Counted from the first letter of the stretch, positions 16,649-25,186 are shown. The stretch: DNA of 36,354 nucleotides from Lentisphaeria bacterium (GCA_017628235.1 JAGBZM010000055.1:1-36354); one strand, 5' to 3'. The notes: generated by a model not told the origin, from the letters alone. Numbers and translations: made by a program.

Positions 16649-17571
16649 GCCTTTTCCATTCCAAAAAGAGCTTCGGCATACAATTCCGGATCAAAGTCCT
16701 GCAAATCTTCCGGAGCCTCACCGAAACCGGCAAAGAACGTCGGCAATTCAAACTCTTCATGCAGAGCCACCGCCATCCCGCCGCGCCCGGTACCGTCAAG
16801 TTTAGTCAGCACCAATCCGGTCACACCGGCGATTTTGCCGAATTCCCGCGCCTGACTGATCACATTCGATCCCAGAGAAGCATCCACCGTCAGCCACACT
16901 TCATGAGGTGCGCCCGGCAGAACTTTTCCGATCGACCGGCGGATCTTGCTCAATTCCGCCATCAGATCCTGCTGATTCTGCTGCCGTCCGGCAGTGTCGA
17001 TCAACAGGATGTCCGCCTGACGGGATTTGGCCGCCATCGTAGCATCAAATGCCACACTTGCCGGATCTGCCCCATGTTTGGCGGAAACCACCTGACAACC
17101 GGTGCGTTCACCCCAGAGCTGCAGCTGTTCAACCGCCGCTGCCCGAAAGGTATCACAAGCACCGAGGATCACCTTTTTCCCGGCATTTTTCCAACGGGCG
17201 GCAAGTTTGCCGATCGTCGTGGTTTTGCCGCTGCCATTGACTCCAACCATCAGAATGACCAACGGTTCATTCTCCGGCGGCACAGCTATCGGCCGCGCGC
17301 CACGCTTCAAAATTTCCGCGACTTCGGCCCGGGCGGTATCAATCAGATCCGCATCGGTAGCAATTTTGCCGCGTTCATAACGGTCACGCAGCCGGCCGAC
17401 CACCTTTTTCGCCGCCGGCACACCGAAATCCGCCGCAATCAGCATTGCTTCCAAGTCATCAAAACTTGCCGCATTGTGGATTTTGACACCGCTGAAAACC
17501 GAATTGACCACTCGGGTCAGTTTCGTGGCACTCTTTTCCAGACCGCGTTTGAATATTGAAAATATCGACAT
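16645..17571 (-). CDS. ftsY: Signal recognition particle receptor FtsY
   Basis: Protein of 308 aa consisting of the NG domains only. The acidic A domain of enterobacterial FtsY is absent and only a short basic N-terminus (IFKRGLEK) remains. GTPase motifs: G1 VNGSGKTT (about 111-118), then DTFRAAA, DTAGRQ and TKLDGTGRGG. It docks SRP-ribosome complexes at the inner membrane. It starts one base after the nusB stop and overlaps ribD, so a targeting factor is embedded in a riboflavin gene run. Confidence 0.95.
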   Translation of the reverse strand: MSIFSIFKRGLEKSATKLTRVVNSVFSGVKIHNAASFDDLEAMLIAADFGVPAAKKVVGRLRDRYERGKIATDADLIDTARAEVAEILKRGARPIAVPPENEPLVILMVGVNGSGKTTTIGKLAARWKNAGKKVILGACDTFRAAAVEQLQLWGERTGCQVVSAKHGADPASVAFDATMAAKSRQADILLIDTAGRQQNQQDLMAELSKIRRSIGKVLPGAPHEVWLTVDASLGSNVISQAREFGKIAGVTGLVLTKLDGTGRGGMAVALHEEFELPTFFAGFGEAPEDLQDFDPELYAEALFGMEKA

Positions 17572-17572
17572 C

Positions 17573-18052
17573 TTAATTGCCGTTGTTTCTGATTACGGAA
17601 TCTTTGATCGAATTTAATACACCATTGATGAAATTCCCCGCTTCCACACCGGAAAAATCTCTGGCGATCCCCACCGCTTCATCAATACTTACCACTGCCG
17701 GAACCTCCGGAAACGCGATCATTTCCGCTACCGCCACCCGCATGATATTGCGGTCAACTCCGGAAAGACGGTCGAAATCCCAGTTGCGGCAATGCCTGGA
17801 AATAGCCGCATCGATCTTTTCCTGCTCGCAACCGACCGTCTCATAAAGACGCACGGCATACTCTCTTGCCCGCCGGGTCACCCGATTGTCATCCAGCGCA
17901 AATTCCTCTTTGACGGATTCCAGAAAAAGATCAAATTCTGCAGCTCCGGGCAGCTCCTGCTTGCTTTCACAGGCAAACAGAAATTCCATCGCCAGTTCCC
18001 GGCCCAGACGCTTGGAGTGCGCCGGAGCAGCTTCATTTACCGGATTATGCAT
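17573..18052 (-). CDS. nusB: Transcription antitermination factor NusB
   Basis: Protein of 159 aa from the ATG at 18052; a longer reading from 18109 would lie inside ribH and lacks family support. The fold is all-helical with the typical LGRELAMEFLFACES start, then FDRLSGVDRNIMRVAVAEMI and PAVVSIDEAVGIARDFSG, matching NusB's conserved C-terminal half. It binds boxA RNA with NusE (S10) in rRNA antitermination. The start lies within the last codons of ribH (8-base overlap). The ribH-nusB pairing is common in bacteria. Confidence 0.92.
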   Translation of the reverse strand: MHNPVNEAAPAHSKRLGRELAMEFLFACESKQELPGAAEFDLFLESVKEEFALDDNRVTRRAREYAVRLYETVGCEQEKIDAAISRHCRNWDFDRLSGVDRNIMRVAVAEMIAFPEVPAVVSIDEAVGIARDFSGVEAGNFINGVLNSIKDSVIRNNGN

Positions 18053-18530
18053 TTTTGATCGCCCGTGCCAGATTGACCATTTCAATCGCCGCGATGGCGG
18101 CATCCACACCCTTGTTGCCGGCTTTGACTCCGCTGCGGTTGATCGCCTGCTCCAGATTATCAGCAGTGATCATGCCGTAAGTGACCGGCACACCGGATTC
18201 CAGACCGAGCTGGGCCAAACCTTTGGCCACTTCTGCGTTGATGTAAGAGGCATGGGGAGTATCTCCCTGAATGACCACGCCCAAAGCGACGACCGCATCA
18301 AACTCTTTGCGGTCAAGCATCTTTTTCACTGCAAACGGGATCTCATACGAACCGGGAACATATGCCACTGAAACATTTTCCGCTTCACCGCCATGCCGGA
18401 CTATGGCATCCATCGCTCCGGAAAGCAGACGGGAAACCAGAAAATCATTGAATCTCGCACAGACGATACCGATTTTGATACCGGAAGCATCCAAAGTGCC
18501 CTCGAATATTTTTCCTGCATTCTTATTCAT
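18045..18530 (-). CDS. ribH: 6,7-dimethyl-8-ribityllumazine synthase
   Basis: Protein of 161 aa with the family's features: GIVCARFNDFLVSRLLSGA near the start, AYVPGSYEIPFAVKKM, VVALGVVIQGDTPHASYI (substrate loop and catalytic His of the HxxY region) and PVTYGMITADNLEQA. It joins the ribityl-uracil precursor with butanone phosphate and usually assembles as a 60-mer or pentamer. SD AAGGAA precedes the ATG. It follows pheT by 26 bases and leads the rib/nusB/ftsY part of the run. Confidence 0.95.
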   Translation of the reverse strand: MNKNAGKIFEGTLDASGIKIGIVCARFNDFLVSRLLSGAMDAIVRHGGEAENVSVAYVPGSYEIPFAVKKMLDRKEFDAVVALGVVIQGDTPHASYINAEVAKGLAQLGLESGVPVTYGMITADNLEQAINRSGVKAGNKGVDAAIAAIEMVNLARAIKNA

Positions 18531-18556
18531 AACTTAAATTCCTTTCTATTCAGGAT

Positions 18557-20962
18557 TTATCGCAATTCGACTTTCAGTTCCGCTTCCAGACGTTTACGGA
18601 TTTTCTCCATCGCGGCATTGACTTCATTATCGGTCAATGTACGTTCACGGTTACGGAAACTCAAGCTGTAGGCCATACTCTTTTTGTGCTGTTTTTTCAA
18701 CTCGTCACCGACGAAAATATCAAAAAGCCGCACCGATTCAAAATTCGGAGCTTTACACTTGCGGATGAAGTCGATCACTTCACCGCTGGCAAGATTTTCC
18801 GGAGCGATAAAGGCAATATCCCGCGCGGTACCGGGGAATTGCGCCAACTCCTTGCAGCTCTTTTTGACATGACCGGCAGCCGCGATCAAAGCGGCTGCTT
18901 CCAGCTGGGCAAAAAACACCGGTGCCGAACTGCGCCATGATGCCGCGTGCTGCGGAGATAATTCCCCGAACATACCGGCTGTCTTACCCTCCAGCTGCAG
19001 CTCCAGAGCATACCCGTTGCGGAAGCGTCCATCGGCCTTTTCCGGGATCACAAAACGGAAGTTGGTAATCGCCAGTTTATCCAGTAACGTCTCAACCACG
19101 CCTTTGATATCGTAAAAATCGTACAACTTTTCGCCGTCAGCGGAAAATTGTTCCGGATGGCGTTTGCCGGTCAGCAGGATCAGCAATTCATTGCGTTCTT
19201 CCGGGAATTTTTCCGGATTTTTGCAAAACGCCTTGTCCAATTCAAACAGCCGCAGATCGCGGTTGCCCCGGGCAATATTCCGGCCGACTGTCCCCAACAT
19301 CTCTCCGAGCAGCCCCGGCCGCATCCAACCGTTATCCGGTGAAAGCGGATTGGACAGCTCGATCAGATCATTTTTTTCAAACCGGCTGTCCACCAGTGCC
19401 GAAGCAGAACCAACAATACTGTAATGCACACACTCATCAAAACCCATGCCGATAACCAGATCCCGCAGATTACGCAACGGCGCATAAGCATCTTCACTGT
19501 CCGGATGGCAAACCTTTCCCGCCACCGGGATCATCGGTATCTTATCCAATCCGTCGATCCGGGCGACCTCTTCGGCAAGATCCGCCTCTCTGGTCAGATC
19601 CAGACGGAAAAGCGGTGCCGTAACGACACAGGATTCTGCTGTAATATCAGTTACTTTCAAATGCAGTTTCTGCAGGATATCCACTATTCTTTCGTTGGAA
19701 ACCGTCGTTCCGATCAAAGCCCGTATCCTGGCAAAACGGCACCGGATGACCGGTTCAGCCGGACGGGGAGCGGAAACTTCCATCGCTTTGCTGGCGATCA
19801 CTCCTCCGGCTGTGGCCAGAATCAACTGACACGCCCGGATCGAAGCCAATTCAGCCATATCAAAATCCACACCGCGCTCGTAACGGTAACTGGCATCGGT
19901 GGAGATTCCCAGACGACGGCTCTCACTGCGGATGTGAGAAGATTTGAATACGGCACTTTCCAGCAGGATGTTTACCGTTTTTTCCGTAACTCCGGAATTT
20001 TCTCCGCCCATGATACCGGCCAGAGCCATCGGCTTGACGGCATCAGCGATAACCAGATGTTCCGGCTGCAACTCCACGACTTTACCATCCAGCAGCGTGA
20101 TCGTTTCACCGGCGCGGGCATTTCTGACCACCACCCGTTTCCCGGTCAGAGTATCCCGGTCAAAAGCATGCAGCGGCTGACCGAGTTCCAGCATGACAAA
20201 GTTGGTCACGTCCACCACGTTGTTGATCGACCGCAAACCGACACTTTCCAGACGTTCTTTCAACCAATCCGGCGAAGGACCGATTTTTACATTTTCAATG
20301 ACTCTGCCGATATAACGCGGACAGAGTTCCATATTTTCCACCGTCACCAGATCATCGACCGGGATATCACACTCCGGGATACCGATCTCCGGCAGCTGCG
20401 CCGGAGTGGAGAGCAGACAGGATACATCCCTTGCCACCCCCCACATGGACAGACAATCCGGACGATTCGGCGTGATCTCCAATTCGATCCGGGTATCCCC
20501 CGGATAAAGTGAAACGACTTCCACACCCAGAGCAGTATCAGCCGGAAAGATCATCAAACCGTCATTGTTCTCTGAAATTCCCAACTCTTTTTCACTGCAC
20601 ATCATGCCGAATGATTCCACTCCGCGCAATTTGGAACGTTTGATCTTGAAATCACCCTCATCGGTATGAAAAACCGTTCCGATCTTTGCCAGCGGCACGA
20701 TCATACCGGCATCACAATTCGGCGCACCGCAAACGATCTGCAGTTCCTCTTTACCATCGGTCACCCGGCAGACCGAAAGATGATCGCTCTGGGGATGAAC
20801 CTCGCGAGACAATATTTTCGCCGTAACCACTCCGGCAGGAACAGTGGAGCTCTTTTCAACTTTTTCCACTTCGATCCCCGCCATCGTCAATTTATCACAA
20901 AGACAGGCGTCATCGCAATCCAATTTAACGTAATCGCTCAACCATTTTCTCGAAATATCCAT
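18557..20962 (-). CDS. pheT: Phenylalanyl-tRNA synthetase beta chain
   Basis: Protein of about 801 aa, full family length. The N-terminus MDISRKWLSDYV leads into the tRNA-binding EMAP-II-like domain (about 40-150), then the B3/B4 editing region, B5 (about 405-475), the synthetase-like core (YAPLRNLRDLVIGMGFDECVHYS) and the C-terminal FDX-ACB domain that contacts the tRNA anticodon (FPGTARDIAFIAPE onward). Of two adjacent ATGs I favour 20962, which lies seven bases after the SD core GAGG; 20965 is the alternative. It pairs with PheS as an alpha2-beta2 enzyme. Confidence 0.95.
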   Translation of the reverse strand: MDISRKWLSDYVKLDCDDACLCDKLTMAGIEVEKVEKSSTVPAGVVTAKILSREVHPQSDHLSVCRVTDGKEELQIVCGAPNCDAGMIVPLAKIGTVFHTDEGDFKIKRSKLRGVESFGMMCSEKELGISENNDGLMIFPADTALGVEVVSLYPGDTRIELEITPNRPDCLSMWGVARDVSCLLSTPAQLPEIGIPECDIPVDDLVTVENMELCPRYIGRVIENVKIGPSPDWLKERLESVGLRSINNVVDVTNFVMLELGQPLHAFDRDTLTGKRVVVRNARAGETITLLDGKVVELQPEHLVIADAVKPMALAGIMGGENSGVTEKTVNILLESAVFKSSHIRSESRRLGISTDASYRYERGVDFDMAELASIRACQLILATAGGVIASKAMEVSAPRPAEPVIRCRFARIRALIGTTVSNERIVDILQKLHLKVTDITAESCVVTAPLFRLDLTREADLAEEVARIDGLDKIPMIPVAGKVCHPDSEDAYAPLRNLRDLVIGMGFDECVHYSIVGSASALVDSRFEKNDLIELSNPLSPDNGWMRPGLLGEMLGTVGRNIARGNRDLRLFELDKAFCKNPEKFPEERNELLILLTGKRHPEQFSADGEKLYDFYDIKGVVETLLDKLAITNFRFVIPEKADGRFRNGYALELQLEGKTAGMFGELSPQHAASWRSSAPVFFAQLEAAALIAAAGHVKKSCKELAQFPGTARDIAFIAPENLASGEVIDFIRKCKAPNFESVRLFDIFVGDELKKQHKKSMAYSLSFRNRERTLTDNEVNAAMEKIRKRLEAELKVELR

Positions 20963-20971
20963 CATGACACC

Positions 20972-21991
20972 TCAAAATTGTTCCAGAAAACGGACATCAT
21001 TATCGTACAGGAAACGCAAATCCGGAATCCGGTAACGCAGCATTGCCAGACGTTCCAACCCCAGACCGAAAGCATATCCACTCCAGATTTCCGGATCGTA
21101 ACCGACATTTTTCAACACATTGGGATCGACCATCCCGGCTCCGGCGATTTCAATATATCCGGAATTTTTACAAACATTGCACCCTTTGCCGCCGCAGACC
21201 ACGCAACTGAAGTCATATTCCACACTCGGCTCGGTGAATGGGAAAAAGTGCGGACGCAAACGGATTTTCACATCCTTGCCGAACATTTCCCAGGCAAAAT
21301 TCTGCAGCACACTTTTCAAATCCGCCATCGACACATCCTTGTCGATATACAATCCCTCGATCTGATGGAAATTCATTCCGTGTGTGGCATCCGGAGTGTC
21401 CCGCCGGAATACCCGTCCGGGAGCGACAATCCGCACCGGCGGTTCATGGGTTTCCATCACCCGGATCTGTACCGGACTGGTCTGGGAACGCAGAATCCGG
21501 CCGTCAGGGAAGTAAAAAGTATCTTTCGGATCGCGCGACGGATGATCATCCGGGGTATTCAGCGCATCAAAGTTATGGTAAATATCTTCAATTTCCGGCC
21601 CGTCAACCGCAACAAATCCCATGCGCCGGAATACCGACACACACTCATCGGCCAACTGCGTGATCGGATGCCGGTGTCCGGCCGCCGTCCGCCGTCCTGG
21701 CAGAGTCAGGTCGATCGCCTCTTTATCCGTCTTATCCCCCTGCCCGATGCGCGCATGGGCAGCATCCAGAGCAGCCTGGATTCTGGTTCTCCCGGTATTG
21801 AACGCCGTACCGGTAGCTTTGCGTTCTTCCGGGGGAACGCTCCCCATCTTTTTGGACAATTCCGGAAAGAGTCCATTGCGGCCGAGATATTCGATCCGCA
21901 ATGCCTCCAATGCGGCGGCATCGACTGCAACAGCGGCTTTGCTCTCGGCATCACCGGCCGCGCGGTTTACCGCTTCGATAATTTCATTCAT
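20972..21991 (-). CDS. pheS: Phenylalanyl-tRNA synthetase alpha chain
   Basis: Protein of 339 aa. After an N-terminal coiled coil (about 1-85), class II motifs follow: HPITQLADECVSVFRRMGF, motif 2 (PGRVFRRDTPDATHGMNFHQIEGL) and motif 3 (GYAFGLGLERLAMLRY). CVVCGGKGCNVCKNSG is a four-cysteine cluster seen in the longer bacterial PheS type and may bind zinc. SD GAGGAAAAG lies before the ATG. It is separated from rplT by a strong terminator-like hairpin, which may set its expression. Confidence 0.96.
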   Translation of the reverse strand: MNEIIEAVNRAAGDAESKAAVAVDAAALEALRIEYLGRNGLFPELSKKMGSVPPEERKATGTAFNTGRTRIQAALDAAHARIGQGDKTDKEAIDLTLPGRRTAAGHRHPITQLADECVSVFRRMGFVAVDGPEIEDIYHNFDALNTPDDHPSRDPKDTFYFPDGRILRSQTSPVQIRVMETHEPPVRIVAPGRVFRRDTPDATHGMNFHQIEGLYIDKDVSMADLKSVLQNFAWEMFGKDVKIRLRPHFFPFTEPSVEYDFSCVVCGGKGCNVCKNSGYIEIAGAGMVDPNVLKNVGYDPEIWSGYAFGLGLERLAMLRYRIPDLRFLYDNDVRFLEQF

Positions 21992-22040
21992 AATTCACTT
22001 TTCCTCTGAAATCCCGCCGGATTGGACCATCTTTTCCGGC

Positions 22041-22095
22041 AAAAAAACAAAAAACAGCTTGAAAGTGGTGAAAAAAGTCACCATTTCCAAGCTGT
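22041..22095 (-). terminator. Strong intrinsic terminator or attenuator between rplT and pheS
   Basis: On the minus strand an 18-bp near-perfect stem (22095-22078 with 22071-22054; one G-U and one A-C mismatch) has a 6-base loop and is followed by a T-rich tract (22053-22041). It begins 18 bases past the rplT stop. I found no good promoter between it and pheS, so pheST may depend on read-through. Confidence 0.88.
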
Positions 22096-22112
22096 GATCT
22101 TTTGAACCAACC

Positions 22113-22463
22113 TCAGGCCTGGGTGACTTTCTCCACCAGAGCCTTAAACTCGGCCGGAGCAGTAACCGCGAGATCAGCGAGGATTTTACGGTTCAGGCCG
22201 ATATTGGCTTTCTTCAAACCATTCATAAACGTACTGTAGTTGACGTTCAAAGCACGGCAAGCAGCATTGATACGCACGATCCACAGCTGACGATACTGCT
22301 GCTTCTTCTGCTTGCGGCCCTTGTAGGAGTGGACCAACGCTTTATCGACAGCATCATAAGCAGTACGGATGTTTCTGCTGGCGTTGCCGTAGAAACCTTT
22401 TGCACGGGCAAGCACCATTTTGCGGCGTTTACGTGACGGAACAGCACAAGTAGTTCTGGACAT
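22113..22463 (-). CDS. rplT: 50S ribosomal protein L20
   Basis: Protein of 116 aa, typical length and start ([26 protein letters not shown]). The basic N-terminal arm and the [21 protein letters not shown] core match L20, an early-assembly protein binding 23S rRNA. In several bacteria L20 represses its own operon by binding mRNA that mimics its rRNA site. Here it is third in infC-rpmI-rplT, 25 bases after rpmI, and a terminator follows. Confidence 0.97.
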   Translation of the reverse strand: MSRTTCAVPSRKRRKMVLARAKGFYGNASRNIRTAYDAVDKALVHSYKGRKQKKQQYRQLWIVRINAACRALNVNYSTFMNGLKKANIGLNRKILADLAVTAPAEFKALVEKVTQA

Positions 22464-22488
22464 TTTCTGCAGTCTCCTTTTTCAATAA

Positions 22489-22689
22489 TTACAGACCATA
22501 CGGCAACGCAACCTGGATACGGCGGTTCTCTGCGGGAGAAACTGCACCATCCTGACGGAGACGACGACGGCGTTTCGCATTCTTGCTGCTCATAAGGTGA
22601 CGTGCACCCGCCTTGTTGTGGCGGAACTTACCGGTACCGGTCTGCTTCAAACGCTTCGCGGCACACTTTCTGGTTTTGAGTTTCGGCAT
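22489..22689 (-). CDS. rpmI: 50S ribosomal protein L35
   Basis: Protein of 66 aa, usual size. It starts MPKLKTRKCAAKRLKQTGTG and carries the RHNKAGARHLMSSKNAKRRRRLR basic block seen in L35. It lies between infC and rplT as in most bacteria. A leader of 123 bases with two hairpins separates it from infC. Confidence 0.97.
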   Translation of the reverse strand: MPKLKTRKCAAKRLKQTGTGKFRHNKAGARHLMSSKNAKRRRRLRQDGAVSPAENRRIQVALPYGL

Positions 22690-22812
22690 TGTTTACATCC
22701 TTTATTTTTGATGTTGACTTCACCGGACGGGTCAATGCTTCACCCTTTCCCGGTGCGGCATCTGTTTCAGATGCCATACTCCAAATCCCGCAAAATGCAG
22801 GAAACTTTCTTT
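22690..22812 (-). promoter_or_regulatory. Structured infC-rpmI spacer, candidate L20/L35 control element
   Basis: On the minus strand two hairpins stand in a row: an 8-bp perfect stem with a 3-base loop (22775-22757), then a two-part stem (22755-22721; CACCGG/CCGGTG outer, GGGT/ACCC inner). The rpmI SD (AAAGGATG) and ATG follow after a short A-rich stretch. No T-run follows either hairpin, so a terminator is unlikely. L20 or L35 translational feedback is inference from other bacteria. Confidence 0.5.
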
Positions 22813-23325
22813 TTAATTTTTCGGCGCGAAATTAACTGAGATATTTCTTCCCAGCAGTTTCGGCTTGCCATCAGCATCCGCATAGGGGAGCAGAGCCTCA
22901 GTGACCTTGTCCATAAGCTCAAAGGCCATATCCTGATGCGCCATTTCCCGCCCGCGCAGAGCCAGAGTGATCTTCAGGCGGAACTTCTTATCAAGGAAGT
23001 CGATCGCCTTATTCAGTTTCGTCTCATAATCGTGCTGATCGATATTGATATGAAACTTGATCTCTTTGATTTTCTGTGCGGCAGTGTTCTTGCGCTGTGC
23101 TTTGAGGTTTTTCTTCTGCTCATAGCACAGTTTGCCGAAATTCATGATCCTGACCACCGGCGGATTCGATGTATCGGAAACCAATACCAGATCCTCCCCG
23201 GCTTCCAGTGCCAATTCCTTGGCTCTGACATAGGAGACCACCCCCAGCTGACTGCCGTCAGATCCGATCAGACGGACCTGATCGAGCTGTATGCTGCGAT
23301 CATTGGGTTTCAACAACTTGGCGAT
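22813..23325 (-). CDS. infC: Translation initiation factor IF-3, probable AUC start
   Basis: Protein of about 170 aa with the N-domain (NDRSIQLDQVRLIGSDGSQLGVV), lysine-rich linker (YEQKKNLKAQRKN) and C-domain (KEIKFHINIDQHDYETKL, LRGREMAHQDMAF). There is no ATG or GTG start. The strong SD AGGAGG (23339-23334) lies 8 bases before an ATC codon (23325-23323), while the first TTG at 23316 is 17 bases away. infC commonly uses AUU or AUC, which lets IF-3 repress its own translation, so AUC is the best reading. A TTG start at 23316 (167 aa) is the alternative. Promoter lies inside the thrS end. Confidence 0.9.
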   Translation of the reverse strand: MAKLLKPNDRSIQLDQVRLIGSDGSQLGVVSYVRAKELALEAGEDLVLVSDTSNPPVVRIMNFGKLCYEQKKNLKAQRKNTAAQKIKEIKFHINIDQHDYETKLNKAIDFLDKKFRLKITLALRGREMAHQDMAFELMDKVTEALLPYADADGKPKLLGRNISVNFAPKN

Positions 23326-23447
23326 AAGAACACCCTCCTCTCAAACGGAACTTACTTTTTCACCAATCCCAACCGGAATCATCCCCAGACCCCGGTCACT
23401 TTCACACACCGGAACGCCCCCTGTTGACTCAACAGAGGGTGTCCGTC
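23326..23447 (-). promoter_or_regulatory. infC 5' leader with hairpin
   Basis: From the expected transcription start (about 23446) to the AUC codon is about 120 bases. A 10-bp hairpin (23439-23417, one G-U, 3-base loop) stands near its 5' end. No T-run follows, so it is more likely a stabiliser or regulatory fold than a terminator for thrS. Confidence 0.5.
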
Positions 23448-23452
23448 TATAT

Positions 23453-23481
23453 AATATATTACCAAATTACCTTATTGTCAA
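23453..23481 (-). promoter_or_regulatory. Promoter of infC-rpmI-rplT, overlapping the thrS end
   Basis: TTGACA (23481-23476), 17-bp spacer, TATATT (23458-23453) on the minus strand. The -35 and the spacer cover the last codons of thrS; the -10 directly follows its stop. Confidence 0.8.
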
Positions 23482-25186
23482 CTTCTGCGCGCATTTTTTC
23501 TGCAAGATTCCCGATAGTCATCTCGCCGATTTCGCCCTCTTTGCGGTTACGCACAGCAACGGTGCGGTTTTCCGCCTCTCTTTCGCCCAGCACCAGCAGA
23601 TAAGGAACTCTCTCCGAACGCGCCGTCCGGATCTTGGCCCCCAAACCGGCCGCCTGCGTGTCGATCCCCACCCGGAATCCTTTGCTTCTCAACTCGGCAC
23701 AGAACTCTTTTGCCAGATCCAGCTGTTTATCCGACACCGGCAGAATACGCGCCTGCTCCGGAGCCAGCCACATCGGAAACGCTCCGGCATAATGTTCCAC
23801 CAGAATACCGAAAAATCTCTCCAAAGATCCCAGCAATGCCCGGTGAACCATGAACGGCCGGTGCTTTTTACCGTCTTCACCGATATAAGTCATATCAAAT
23901 CTTTCCGGCAGATTGAAGTCAAACTGGATCGTGGTCGTCTGCCATTCACGGCCGATGGCATCCCGCAGTTTCAGGTCGATCTTCGGACCGTAAAATGCAC
24001 CGCCGCCCTCATCCACATCGCAATCCAGATTGCATTTCTCCACCGCCTTACGCAGTGAATCGATCGCCTTTTCCCAACGTTCCGGTTCGCCGACCGCCTT
24101 TTCCGGCCGCGTGGAAAGATACGCTTTGATATCGGTGAATCCGAATGCCCGGTTGATCGCCAGACTGAAACGGAGCACTTCTGCGATCTCGTCCTCGATC
24201 GACTCCGGCGTACAGATAATATGCGAATCGTCCTGAGTAAATCCGCGCACCCGCATCAAACCATGCAATGAACCGGACTTCTCATAGCGGTACACCGTTC
24301 CCAATTCCGCCCAGCGCAGCGGCAATTCCCGGTAGCTGCGGAGTTTTGAACGGTAAACTTCTATATGGAAAGGACAATTCATCGGCTTGACATAGTAATC
24401 CTTTTCATCAATCTCCATCGCCGAGTACATCCCCTCGCGATAGAAATTAAGGTGACCGCTGGTCTCCCACAGATTGCTCTGACCGATATGCGGAGTATAG
24501 AGTAATTCATAACCGTTTTTGTAGTGTTCATCTTTCCAGAAGGTTTCCATCAGATGCCGCACCAGCGCGCCTTTGGGATGCCACAACACCAAACCGGGGC
24601 CCACGCAGTCGGAAAAGCCGAAAAGATCCAGTTCGGTCCCCAATTTCCGGTGGTCACGCTTAGCCGCCTCCTCCAACTGCCGCAAATAACTCTGCAGTTC
24701 CTCCTGAGTGGCAAACGCCGTTCCGTAAATGCGCTGAAGCATCGGATTTTTTTCATCGCCCCGGAAGTAGCTGCCGGCGATACCGGTCAACTTCACCGCA
24801 CCGATATCTCCGGTATTGTCCACATGCGGTCCCCGGCAGAGATCCAGATAATCTCCGGTACGGTAAAAACTTATCGGTGAACCTTCTTCGATATCAGCCA
24901 GACGTTCCAGTTTGTAATTCTGTCCGGCAAGCAATTTTTCCGCCTCCGGTCTGCTGGCCTCAAAACGCTCAAACGGCAGCTTGCGGCCGATGATTTTTTT
25001 CATCACTTTTTCGATCTCTTTGAGATCTTCTGCCACCAGACGGTGTTCCATATCAAAGTCATAATAAAATCCGCTGTCGGTGGCGGGCCCGATGTCAAAA
25101 CGGGCATCAGGATACAACTGTTTGACAGCTGCCGCCATCACATGCGCCGCACTGTGACGGATGGTTTCCAAATCAAAGTTTTTCAT
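23459..25186 (-). CDS. thrS: Threonyl-tRNA synthetase lacking the TGS domain
   Basis: Protein of 575 aa, shorter than the common 640. It begins directly at the editing (N2) domain (IRHSAAHVMAAAVKQLYP). An in-frame TGA 15 codons upstream excludes a longer N-terminal TGS domain. The class II core follows (SNLWETSGHLNFYREGMY, MNCPFHIEVYRSKLRSY with the zinc cysteine, VRGFTQDDSHI), then the anticodon-binding domain (AGAFPMWLAPEQARILPVSDK). SD GGAG precedes the ATG. It is followed by infC, the usual bacterial order, and preceded by a 212-base spacer. Confidence 0.95.
   Translation of the reverse strand: MKNFDLETIRHSAAHVMAAAVKQLYPDARFDIGPATDSGFYYDFDMEHRLVAEDLKEIEKVMKKIIGRKLPFERFEASRPEAEKLLAGQNYKLERLADIEEGSPISFYRTGDYLDLCRGPHVDNTGDIGAVKLTGIAGSYFRGDEKNPMLQRIYGTAFATQEELQSYLRQLEEAAKRDHRKLGTELDLFGFSDCVGPGLVLWHPKGALVRHLMETFWKDEHYKNGYELLYTPHIGQSNLWETSGHLNFYREGMYSAMEIDEKDYYVKPMNCPFHIEVYRSKLRSYRELPLRWAELGTVYRYEKSGSLHGLMRVRGFTQDDSHIICTPESIEDEIAEVLRFSLAINRAFGFTDIKAYLSTRPEKAVGEPERWEKAIDSLRKAVEKCNLDCDVDEGGGAFYGPKIDLKLRDAIGREWQTTTIQFDFNLPERFDMTYIGEDGKKHRPFMVHRALLGSLERFFGILVEHYAGAFPMWLAPEQARILPVSDKQLDLAKEFCAELRSKGFRVGIDTQAAGLGAKIRTARSERVPYLLVLGEREAENRTVAVRNRKEGEIGEMTIGNLAEKMRAEVDNKVIW

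Noticed and set aside
21992-22112. pheL-type leader peptide for pheST attenuation
   Set aside because: No short frame with several phenylalanine codons precedes the terminator.
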